Origin: a bacterium
GTDB lineage: Bacteria; Pseudomonadota; Alphaproteobacteria; Caulobacterales; Hyphomonadaceae
Assembly: GCA_016125045.1 (NCBI GenBank)
Contig: WGML01000006.1
Location: 310,001 to 374,000, forward strand
Reading direction: 5' to 3'
DNA: 64,000 bases
The notes under the pieces are model-generated. The model was not told the origin of the DNA. It searched no databases and saw only the letters and a list, made by a program, of their open reading frames with translations. Numbering within the stretch: the stretch's first letter is position 1; every line of letters starts with the position of its first letter. A program made the position numbers and the translations under genes. Shown here piece after piece: positions 9,988 to 19,673 of the stretch.

Positions 9988-11385
9988 CTATGGATTGGGT
10001 CCGACGAGCGCGGTCAACGGCGCGGGAAGGTCGAGCCAGCCGCGGTTCTGCATCTTGTCGATGGCGCCGAGGCAGAGCGCAATCGCGATGATCGCCGGAG
10101 CCACCCAACGCACCACCGGCAGCCAGATGCGGTGAAACCCCGCACCAAGCTCCGACTTCATGATCCGGTCGGAGACGACGTGTCCGGCGAACACGGCCAT
10201 GAGCAAGCCTCCAAGCGGCATGAACACCGACGCGGTGATGAAGTCGACGTAGATGATGAAGTCGTGCGACAGGATGTGTCCGCCGCCGACGATGACCACA
10301 CCAACGCCCACACCGACCGCCGCCCACAAACGGGTCACCCCCTGGCGTTCTTCAAGCCAGGAGACGACCGCCTCCATCAGCGAAATGGATGAGGCGAGCG
10401 CCGCGAACAGAGCCAGCGTGAAGAAGACGCCGGCGAGCGCCGCCCCAAACGGCATCTGCGCAAACCCCATCGGCAGCGTGATGAAGAACAAGGCCGGCCC
10501 CGCGGAGGAATCCCCGCCCACGGAGAACACCAGCGCGAAGACGACAAGCGCCGCGATCATGGCGACCACCGTGTCGGCCCCGGCGACGATACCGGCGGAG
10601 CGCGGAATATGGGTGTCGGCGGTGAGGTAGGCGCCGTAGGTGATCATTACGGCGGCGCCCACTCCGGTTGAGAAGAGCGACTGGCCGAGGGCGTCGAGCA
10701 GCGTTTCGAAGGTGAGACCACCGGGCTCGATGGTGGTGAGAAACCGCCAGGACTCGGCGAACGCGCCCTGCGAGGCGGCGAACACGAGCAACATCAGCAA
10801 CACGGCGAAAAAGACCGGCATCAGCCAGATCGCCGCCCGTTCGACGCCGCGCCGAATCCCCCGGCCGACGATGATCGCCGCCGACGACACGAACGCGGCG
10901 AGGCAGACGAGAATCACGCCGATATTGCCGGTAACCGCGTCAAAGCGCTCGCGCGAGGCCTCTGCGGTCATGGCGGCGAAGTCGGCGTTCCACGCGATCG
11001 GGATATAGGCCATGAGCCACGCCGAGACCACGCAGTAGAAGGTAAGGATGAAGAAGGCGGCGAACGTGCCCACCCAGCCGACGACACCCCAGTTCTGGGA
11101 CCGGCTGGAGGCGCGGGCGACGGATTGAACGCTTTCGATCGCCGAGTGGCCCGAACGCCGGCCGATGGCGTATTCCGCCGCGAGGAGGGGAAAGGCGACG
11201 ATCACGAGGCAGGCGAGATAGGCGATGACAAAGGCGCCGCCGCCGCCCTCTCCCGCCATGTAGGGAAACCGCCAGAAATTCCCCAGTCCGACCGAAGATC
11301 CGATCGCGGCCATGATGAAGCCGAACCGGGAGGACCAGTTCTCGGTCTTCCGATCGACACCGCCGGCGCCCGTCATCGCGACCAT
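9988..11385 (-). CDS. Sodium-dependent (SNF/NSS family) transporter
   Basis: WSSRFGFIMAAIGSSVGLGNFWRFPYMAGEGGGGAFVIAYL, a canonical SNF N-terminus. Confidence 0.95.
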   Translation of the reverse strand: MVAMTGAGGVDRKTENWSSRFGFIMAAIGSSVGLGNFWRFPYMAGEGGGGAFVIAYLACLVIVAFPLLAAEYAIGRRSGHSAIESVQSVARASSRSQNWGVVGWVGTFAAFFILTFYCVVSAWLMAYIPIAWNADFAAMTAEASRERFDAVTGNIGVILVCLAAFVSSAAIIVGRGIRRGVERAAIWLMPVFFAVLLMLLVFAASQGAFAESWRFLTTIEPGGLTFETLLDALGQSLFSTGVGAAVMITYGAYLTADTHIPRSAGIVAGADTVVAMIAALVVFALVFSVGGDSSAGPALFFITLPMGFAQMPFGAALAGVFFTLALFAALASSISLMEAVVSWLEERQGVTRLWAAVGVGVGVVIVGGGHILSHDFIIYVDFITASVFMPLGGLLMAVFAGHVVSDRIMKSELGAGFHRIWLPVVRWVAPAIIAIALCLGAIDKMQNRGWLDLPAPLTALVGPNP

Positions 11386-11493
11386 GATTCGCCCCGTTCA
11401 AACCTGAAATCTGGTGGTTTGTTGCACGCACCACCCGAGACGCGCAATGCCCGTGCCGAATAACGGCTCACAGCGCTTGCAACAGAGCGCCCG

Positions 11494-12639
11494 TCAGAGC
11501 AGGCCCTTGAGCGGCATGCGCTGCTCGCGGTTGAGATGCACGGCGAGCAGGAGGCCGAAGCCCGCCATGACCGTCAGCATCGCTGTTCCGCCGTAGGAGA
11601 CGAGGGGCATGGGGATCCCCACCACAGGCAGCAGGCCGATGACCATCCCGACATTGATGACGACGTAACAGGCGAGCGTGGACACAAAGCCCGCCGCGGC
11701 CAGCGCGCCGAACGGGGTCACCGAACTTCGGGCAACGCTCATCCCCTGCCAGAGCACCGCCGCCCAGGCGAGCAGAAGAACGATCGACCCACCGAAGCCG
11801 AACTCTTCCGCGACGATGGTGAAGATGAAGTCGGTCTGCTGTTCCGGAATGTAGTCGAGCTGTTTCTGCTTTCCTTCCAGAAAGCCGGTTCCGCCGAGCC
11901 CCCCGGAGCCGATCGCGATCAGCGCCTGCTGAAGCTGGTAGCCCGCGCCGAGCGGGTCGGCGGAAGGGTCGAACAGGGTCTCGACGCGCTGGCGCTGATA
12001 GTCGTGAAGCACGAAAAAGTAGGAGAGCGGCGCCGCCACGGCGACGCAGGCCACCGCGCCGATGATCAGCTGCATCGGCAGGCCCGCAAAGAAGATGACT
12101 GCGCCGCCGGTTGCGAGAATGAGCAACGCCGTTCCAAGGTCCGGCTGATGCATCACGAGCGCGACGGGAATGGCGACGAACGCGACCGCAGGAAGGTGCA
12201 CCCACCAGCTGGGCCGTTTCGACATCGAAAACGCCTGATGATAATAGCGCGCGAGCGCAAGCGGCACCGCGATCTTCATCAGCTCAGACGGCTGGACCCG
12301 TGTGAAGCCGAGTTCAAGCCAGCGCTGCGATCCGTTGACGATCACTCCCGAGAACTCAACCATCAGCAAGAGCCCGACCCCGGCGAAATAGAGCGGGTAA
12401 GCGACCGCCGCCCAGAGACGCAAGGGGACAAGCGCGATGAGGCAGGTGACGATGAGCAGTCCCACGAAACGCGTCCCGTGGGTGAGCGCGAGATGCGGAT
12501 CGATTCCGTCGACCGCCGAAGTCGACGGGGCTGACAGCAGCGTCGCCGTACCGAAGACCGCGATGGCGATGACATTGAGCACCAGGAACCATTGAAGGCC
12601 CCCGAGCTTGCGAAGGAACGTGTCCTGGCGCGTGCTCAT
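11494..12639 (-). CDS. rodA: Rod shape-determining protein RodA
   Basis: SEDS family motifs (QPDLGTALLILATG, EFGFGGSIVLL, GIPMPLVSYGGTAM). Confidence 0.95.
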   Translation of the reverse strand: MSTRQDTFLRKLGGLQWFLVLNVIAIAVFGTATLLSAPSTSAVDGIDPHLALTHGTRFVGLLIVTCLIALVPLRLWAAVAYPLYFAGVGLLLMVEFSGVIVNGSQRWLELGFTRVQPSELMKIAVPLALARYYHQAFSMSKRPSWWVHLPAVAFVAIPVALVMHQPDLGTALLILATGGAVIFFAGLPMQLIIGAVACVAVAAPLSYFFVLHDYQRQRVETLFDPSADPLGAGYQLQQALIAIGSGGLGGTGFLEGKQKQLDYIPEQQTDFIFTIVAEEFGFGGSIVLLLAWAAVLWQGMSVARSSVTPFGALAAAGFVSTLACYVVINVGMVIGLLPVVGIPMPLVSYGGTAMLTVMAGFGLLLAVHLNREQRMPLKGLL

Positions 12640-14693
12640 GTGGGCGTCACCCCGGACGCTCCGGCGCTGCGGGTAGGGGTGGGACCTCCCGCATCGGCCA
12701 GGTCGCCGTTCGGCTGGAACGCCGCCTTCCCGGCGGGGTGAAGCTTGAGCGTCATGGCGAGAATGTCACGAGCCACCGGAGAGGCGACCTGTGACCCCGA
12801 GCCCCCATGGTCGACCACAACGGCGCAGGCGTAGCGGGGATTGTCCGTCGGCGCGAACGCCACAAACAAGGCGTGGTCCCGCAGGCGCCATTCGAGATCG
12901 CTGTTGGCGATGACGCCTCTTGCGCGCTCCTGAACGGAAATGTAGCGCACTTGCGCGGTTCCGGTCTTGCCGGCGAGACGCGCCCGGGTGAACGGGGCCG
13001 GAAGCTCGCCTTTGGGGTCGAGTTCACCAGCCCTCAGGGCGGTTCCTCCCGCTTCGGATGTAACGGCGTACATGCCGGCGCGGATGCGCTGCATGGTGTC
13101 CTCGGAGATGTCGCGAAGTTCGGCGGTCTGCTGGCTCTCGACCCTGGCGCCGGAGAGGATCAGTCTGGGATCGGCCGCCGCCGATCCGGCGGCGATCCGC
13201 GCCGCCATGACGGCAAGCTGGAAGGGGGTCGTCGACATGTAGCCCTGGCCGATGCCGACGCTGAGGGTCTCACCGTCGAACCAGGCCTCGTTGCGAACGC
13301 GGCGCTTCCACTCGGTATCGGGGACCACGCCCACTGCGCCGCCCGTGATGCCGATGTCGTAAAGGTGACCGAGGCCGAACTTGCGAGCGGCGTCGGCGAT
13401 CGCGTCGACGCCGATGCGGCGCGCCATCTCGTAGAAGTACACGTCGCACGATTTCTGGAGCGCCGTGTGGAGGTTCACCGAGCCATGTCCCTCGGGCCGC
13501 CAGCAATGGAAGAACCGGTTGCCGAACCAGACACGCCCGGAACAGTACACCCGGTCCTCCGGCGTCGCCTTGCCAGACTCCATGGCTGCCGCGCCGACGA
13601 CCATCTTGAAGGTCGAGCCCGGCGGATAGGTGCCCTCATAGGCCTTGTGATAAAGTGGCTTGCGCTCGTTGTTCAGGAGCTCGGAATAATCCGCGGACGA
13701 AATGCCGCTGACGAACTTGTTGGGGTCGAAGGCGGGGGTCGACACCATCGCCACGATGTCGCCACTCGGGATGTCGATCACTACGCAGCTTCCAGCTTCC
13801 GCGCCGAAGCGTTCGATCGCGGCGCGTTGAAGTTCGGCGTCGAGCGACAGCACGAGGTCGGCGCCCGGTCGTCCAGCCACGTCATCGCTTGGCAGCCGGT
13901 CGATGACACGCCCGTTTGCGTTGACGAGTACGCGTTCCTGCCCGACCTCGCCGCGGAGCTGGCGCTCGGCGAAGGCCTCCACACCGAGCTTTCCGAGACG
14001 CATCTGAGGGTGTTTGTAGAGACGCCGCAGAGCCGAACCGATTCGTTTGCCGGCCGGGGACTCCGCAGGGGCGTTCGCATCGATAAGCGCGTCATCGATC
14101 AGGCGCTGAATGTCGGCGTCGTTGGCGCGGGCGGCGTAGCCAACCGTATGAGCGAACGCATCGCCGAACGGATAGGCGCGAAGCTCCCCCACCTTGGCGT
14201 TGACGCCTGGAAGTTCCGGCGCGAGCACGCTGACGCGGGCGTAGTCCTCCCAGGTGAGGTCGTCGGCGACCAGAATTTCGACGAACCCAGCTTGCCGGCC
14301 GGCCTCCTGCTCGATGCGTCGCATGCGCGACTCCCAGAAGGTTCTCTGGCCTTCATCGAGCGGCTGACGATCGGCCCGGCTGATCACGCGGACCAGTTGC
14401 TCCACCGTCCATTTGCGTTTCTGACCGTCGCCCACGAGTTCGGGCGTCAGGGTGACGTAGAAATTGCGTTTGTTGGTGGCGAGCGTTTCACCCCGCCGGT
14501 CGTAGACGATCCCCCGATGCGGGGGCGCGGGGTCCAGACGGATGCGGTTCTCCTCGGCGAGTTCCGCGAACTCCGCCCCACGGAACAGCTGCAGTTCGGC
14601 GAGCCGGGCGGTCAACCCGCCGAGTGCGAGACCGCCGCCGATAAGAAACATGTCGCGGCGGGAGGCGAAGCGTGAGCGCCATTCCTGGCTCAT
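12636..14693 (-). CDS. mrdA: Penicillin-binding protein 2
   Basis: PPHRGIVYDRRGETLATN; YPPGSTFKMVVG active site; GKTGTAQV; overlaps rodA. Confidence 0.95.
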   Translation of the reverse strand: MSQEWRSRFASRRDMFLIGGGLALGGLTARLAELQLFRGAEFAELAEENRIRLDPAPPHRGIVYDRRGETLATNKRNFYVTLTPELVGDGQKRKWTVEQLVRVISRADRQPLDEGQRTFWESRMRRIEQEAGRQAGFVEILVADDLTWEDYARVSVLAPELPGVNAKVGELRAYPFGDAFAHTVGYAARANDADIQRLIDDALIDANAPAESPAGKRIGSALRRLYKHPQMRLGKLGVEAFAERQLRGEVGQERVLVNANGRVIDRLPSDDVAGRPGADLVLSLDAELQRAAIERFGAEAGSCVVIDIPSGDIVAMVSTPAFDPNKFVSGISSADYSELLNNERKPLYHKAYEGTYPPGSTFKMVVGAAAMESGKATPEDRVYCSGRVWFGNRFFHCWRPEGHGSVNLHTALQKSCDVYFYEMARRIGVDAIADAARKFGLGHLYDIGITGGAVGVVPDTEWKRRVRNEAWFDGETLSVGIGQGYMSTTPFQLAVMAARIAAGSAAADPRLILSGARVESQQTAELRDISEDTMQRIRAGMYAVTSEAGGTALRAGELDPKGELPAPFTRARLAGKTGTAQVRYISVQERARGVIANSDLEWRLRDHALFVAFAPTDNPRYACAVVVDHGGSGSQVASPVARDILAMTLKLHPAGKAAFQPNGDLADAGGPTPTRSAGASGVTPT

Positions 14694-15178
14694 CGTCGGA
14701 AATCCCTCGGGCGCATGGGGTTCAGAATGCTCCGCACCAGCGGATAGAGCCCCGCAGTCAGCAGAAGATCATAGAGGATTCCGTCCAACCAGAAAGCTTC
14801 GCGCCCTGCGACATCGCTTGCAAACATAAGCGCGAATGTGGCCGCAGTGAGGGCGGCTGCAAGGGCGAGCAGATCCGGCGCCCATGCGGGCAGGGACGAC
14901 CCCAGTCCCCAGGCGACAAGACCCGCCCCGTAGGCGACCAACAGCGCCAGCGGCCAGGCGCCGATAGGCGCGCCGGTGATGTAGTCGGTGAGAAGGCCAA
15001 GCAGCGTGAGGCATCCGGCGCACCAGACCGAGAGCCCAGTCGACGACCACGCCGCCGCCGCCCAAAGCCCGGCGAGCGGCCACCAGAGACCCGTGACCTG
15101 CGGCGCAAGCCCGACAGCGGTTATGAAGGCGCAGAGCAGCGTCATGAGGCCGAACCACAGGCGAACGCCGAGCGTCAT
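14690..15178 (-). CDS. mreD: Rod shape-determining protein MreD
   Basis: Multi-TM protein between mreC and mrdA; start at MTLGVRLWFGLMTLLC. Confidence 0.85.
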   Translation of the reverse strand: MTLGVRLWFGLMTLLCAFITAVGLAPQVTGLWWPLAGLWAAAAWSSTGLSVWCAGCLTLLGLLTDYITGAPIGAWPLALLVAYGAGLVAWGLGSSLPAWAPDLLALAAALTAATFALMFASDVAGREAFWLDGILYDLLLTAGLYPLVRSILNPMRPRDFRR

Positions 15179-15182
15179 GAGT

Positions 15183-16082
15183 TCACCCTCCTCCCGGGGC
15201 GTTTCCGGGCGTCGCGACGACGCCACCGGCGGCCGCATCCCCGGGGGCCGGGGCCTCCTCGGGGGTCGGGTAGTCCGGCGGAGCGCGCAGGCGGACATAA
15301 TCGATCGCGGTTTCCTTCAGGGCAAGGTCGACCCGCCACTCGCCGCCGGCGAATCTGGCCCGGCCGACGATGAGGGATTCCGGCAGACGTCCATCATCCC
15401 CCGATGTGACCCAGATCTCGCCCTCGACGATGCGGTCGGGCGATTCGGCTTCGATCAGCCGGGCGACCCCGCCGCGACGATCCCCGACAAGCATCGCGCG
15501 ATCGTCGGATTCAAGGCCGCGCACCGGGATGCGGCTTGCAAAGTCGGAAAGCAGTAGGATGCGCGATGTGCGTTCCCCAACCCGGATGACGCGGCCGACC
15601 AGACCGTTCTGATTGACGGCGTAATAGCCTTCCTCGACCCCCTGGGCGGCCCCGGCCGCGGCGATCACGGTGGCCTCGAACGGGCCATCCGATTCCGCAA
15701 CGACCCGAGCGGTGACCTCGTTGCGCTCAGGCTCACCGAGCACGTCGAGCAGGCGTTCATAGACCTCCATCCGGTGGACCATCGACTGGGCGGCGTCCTT
15801 CCAGCGGTGCAGGTTCGCGACTTCGGCCTCAAGCTCCGCGATGCGCTTCTTGTCGGCGGCTGATCCGCCGATGCCCTGAATCCACCGGACAAATCCCGAT
15901 GAGGCGCCGGACGCCGAGGCGGACGCCCCGTCCATCGTGGTGCGGGATGCGTTCACGGCGCCCCGAACAATGGAGGACGTCTGGATCGCGAGCAGTCCGA
16001 CCATCGCGAGCGCAAGCCCCACAACGACCGCCCGCGCGCCGATCCGGCTCTCGCTTGACCTCCTGCGCGGCGACTGGACCAT
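15183..16082 (-). CDS. mreC: Rod shape-determining protein MreC
   Basis: TM followed by coiled coil and MreC beta domain (VIAAAGAAQGVEEGYYAVNQNGLVGRVIRVGERTSRILLLSD); start at MVQSPRRRSSES. Confidence 0.92.
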   Translation of the reverse strand: MVQSPRRRSSESRIGARAVVVGLALAMVGLLAIQTSSIVRGAVNASRTTMDGASASASGASSGFVRWIQGIGGSAADKKRIAELEAEVANLHRWKDAAQSMVHRMEVYERLLDVLGEPERNEVTARVVAESDGPFEATVIAAAGAAQGVEEGYYAVNQNGLVGRVIRVGERTSRILLLSDFASRIPVRGLESDDRAMLVGDRRGGVARLIEAESPDRIVEGEIWVTSGDDGRLPESLIVGRARFAGGEWRVDLALKETAIDYVRLRAPPDYPTPEEAPAPGDAAAGGVVATPGNAPGGG

Positions 16083-16095
16083 GGGGAAGGCTCCT

Positions 16096-16140
16096 GGACG
16101 TACGGATCGGGGACGTACGGGTCGGGGACGTTCGGATCGG
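16096..16140. repeat. Three tandem 15-bp direct repeats, consensus GGACGTACGGATCGG
   Basis: ggacgtacggatcgg / ggacgtacgggtcgg / ggacgttcggatcgg, contiguous. Confidence 0.9.
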
Positions 16141-16289
16141 GGGATGGCGCCCCTGTCTGCGCGAGGCCTCACCCCCGGCGGGTCGTCCCGCACGTCCATC
16201 GAAGTGCATCGCGATCGGTCTCGGCCGGAAAGCACCGGACATCGGCACCCTCCGAGCACGTGGAACGAACGTTCAACACCTGCCCGGAT

Positions 16290-17543
<1,254 letters not shown>

Positions 17544-17665
17544 CTAATCGTTCCGTTAATACACAGCCATGGGCGTCACCCCGCGCGGTCAACATCCGGC
17601 TTGCATGCCCCGCGGGTGCAGGCCAAAGCTCTGAACCGGGAACGAGCCGGGACGTCGCCTTTCGC

Positions 17666-19021
17666 ATGACCAGCACACAAACCAGGGGCGCCGGCGGACG
17701 GTTCGCGGCGTTCCGTCACCGGCCGTTCGCGATCTACTGGACCGCGCGTCTGATGACGACGTTCGGAACGCAGGTCCTGTCGGTCGCCGTGCTGTGGCAG
17801 ATGTACGATCTCACGCGGTCGACCTTCTATCTTGGGCTCGTGGGCCTCGTGCAGTTCGCACCCGCCCTGCTCCTCGTGCTGGTCACAGGCGCCGCCTCGG
17901 ACCGGTTCGGGCGGCGGCTCGTGATGGGCCTGTCGATCGTGCTGGCGGCGATCTGCGCCGCGGCGATGCTGACGGTGAGCGCCTCCGGGCTCAATTCTCC
18001 GAACCTGGTGCTGCTCATACTCACCGTGTTCGGCGTGGCGCGGGCGTTCCTCGGCCCCGCCTCGGCGTCGCTCGTGATCAATCTGGTCCCGCGGGAGGAT
18101 TTCGCGAACGCCGTCACGTGGAACTCCTCGGCCTGGCAGATGGCGACCATTCTCGGGCCGGTCGCGGGCGGACTGATCTACGGGCTCGGCGAGACGCCCT
18201 CGGCGCCGGCGGTCTTTCACGGCGCGGGAGCCGAAGCCGCGTATGGAACGGCGCTCGCGTGCATGATCGTGGGCGCCGCGATGATCTTCTCGTTGCCGAA
18301 GCCGCCTGAACGCGTGAAGGGCGAGGCTCGCTCGCTCGACAGCCTGCTCGCGGGGTTCCGCTTCATCTGGGGAGAGAAGGTCGTCCTTGGCGCCATTTCG
18401 CTCGATCTCTTCGCTGTGCTCATGGGGGGCGTGGTTGCACTCTTGCCGGTCTATGCGCGCGACATCCTCCAGCTCGGCCCGGACGGGCTCGGCCTGCTCC
18501 GCGCCGCGCCGGGCATCGGGGCGATTGCGATGGCGGCGCTGATCGCCATGGCGCCGATCCGCGACCATGCGGGGCGCATCATGTTCGCCGCCGTCGCCGC
18601 GTTCGGCGTGTTTACCGTGGTTTTCGCGGTGTCGGACATTTTCTGGCTGTCGATCGGAGCGCTGATCCTGCTTGGCGCCGCGGACATGGTGAGCGTCGTC
18701 ATTCGCGAGACCCTGCTGCAGTTGTGGACGCCGGACTCCGTGAGGGGGCGGGTCAACGCGGTGAATTCGGTGTTCGTCGGAGCGTCGAACGAGCTTGGAG
18801 AATTCCGGGCCGGAACGCTCGCCGGGCTGATCGGCCCCGCAGCGGCCGGCGCGGTTCCGGCGGCCGTGATCGGCGGGGTCGGCGCGATCCTCGTGGCGGG
18901 CGGCTGGGCGTTGATGTTCCCGCAGCTCCGGCGAATTCGCAGCCTCGATGAGGAGGGACCGGACGCCGCGCGCGACAGGATGGTCGGGGGACCATCGGCG
19001 GGGCCGGCCGGCAAGCCTTGA
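17666..19021 (+). CDS. MFS transporter (EntS/TrsS-like)
   Basis: FRHRPFAIYWTARLMTTFGTQVLSVAVLWQMYDLTRS...; 12-TM pattern. Confidence 0.88.
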   Translation: MTSTQTRGAGGRFAAFRHRPFAIYWTARLMTTFGTQVLSVAVLWQMYDLTRSTFYLGLVGLVQFAPALLLVLVTGAASDRFGRRLVMGLSIVLAAICAAAMLTVSASGLNSPNLVLLILTVFGVARAFLGPASASLVINLVPREDFANAVTWNSSAWQMATILGPVAGGLIYGLGETPSAPAVFHGAGAEAAYGTALACMIVGAAMIFSLPKPPERVKGEARSLDSLLAGFRFIWGEKVVLGAISLDLFAVLMGGVVALLPVYARDILQLGPDGLGLLRAAPGIGAIAMAALIAMAPIRDHAGRIMFAAVAAFGVFTVVFAVSDIFWLSIGALILLGAADMVSVVIRETLLQLWTPDSVRGRVNAVNSVFVGASNELGEFRAGTLAGLIGPAAAGAVPAAVIGGVGAILVAGGWALMFPQLRRIRSLDEEGPDAARDRMVGGPSAGPAGKP

Positions 19022-19118
19022 CTTCGATCACCTGAGCCGCCCCTGTGCCTGCATGGCGGCCCTGTCGCCCTCCCCCTCCCCCCCTCCACGGGACCGACAA
19101 GACAGGAGACAAGTCTGA

Positions 19119-19541
19119 ATGGCGTACTGGCTGGTGAAGTCCGAACCGCACGTGTTTTCATGGGATGATCAGGTGAAGGCGGGACCGGCGGGCGAACCCT
19201 GGACCGGCGTGCGCAATCATCAGGCCAAACTCTATCTCATGGCGATGAAGCGCGGTGACCGCGCGTTCTATTACCATTCCAACGCCGACAAGGCGGTGGT
19301 GGGCGTGGTGGAGGTGGTGCGCGAGGCCTATCCCGATCCTACGGCGGATGAAGGCTCGCCCTGGGTTTGCGTCGACGTCGCCGCCGTGGCGCCGCTGAAG
19401 GCGCCGGTGACCCTCGCCGCCGCGAAGGCGGACAAGGCGCTCGCCGAGATGGTGCTCGTGAAGAATTCGCGCCTGTCGGTGCAGCCGGTGACGGCCGCCG
19501 AGTGGAAGCACGTCTGCAAGCTCGGGAGCGTCAAAGCGTAG
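19119..19541 (+). CDS. EVE domain-containing protein
   Basis: MAYWLVKSEPHVFSWDD...WTGVRNHQAKLYLMAMKRGDRAFYYHSNADKAVVGVVEVVREAYPDPT, canonical EVE fold. Confidence 0.93.
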   Translation: MAYWLVKSEPHVFSWDDQVKAGPAGEPWTGVRNHQAKLYLMAMKRGDRAFYYHSNADKAVVGVVEVVREAYPDPTADEGSPWVCVDVAAVAPLKAPVTLAAAKADKALAEMVLVKNSRLSVQPVTAAEWKHVCKLGSVKA

Positions 19542-19673
19542 CTTGCTGAACACGCTTCAGCTCCCCGGCGTCGCACGGCATTCAAACCGTATGGCGAGCC
19601 AGGAACAGTGGCGCGCTACCCACAGGCACGATAAAGAGATCACAGCCAAGCATCGTCGAACGGGGGTCGCGCA

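Noticed and set aside
12807-14675. 622-aa + strand ORF antisense to mrdA
   Set aside because: High-GC shadow ORF; the opposite strand encodes a clear PBP2 with catalytic motifs.
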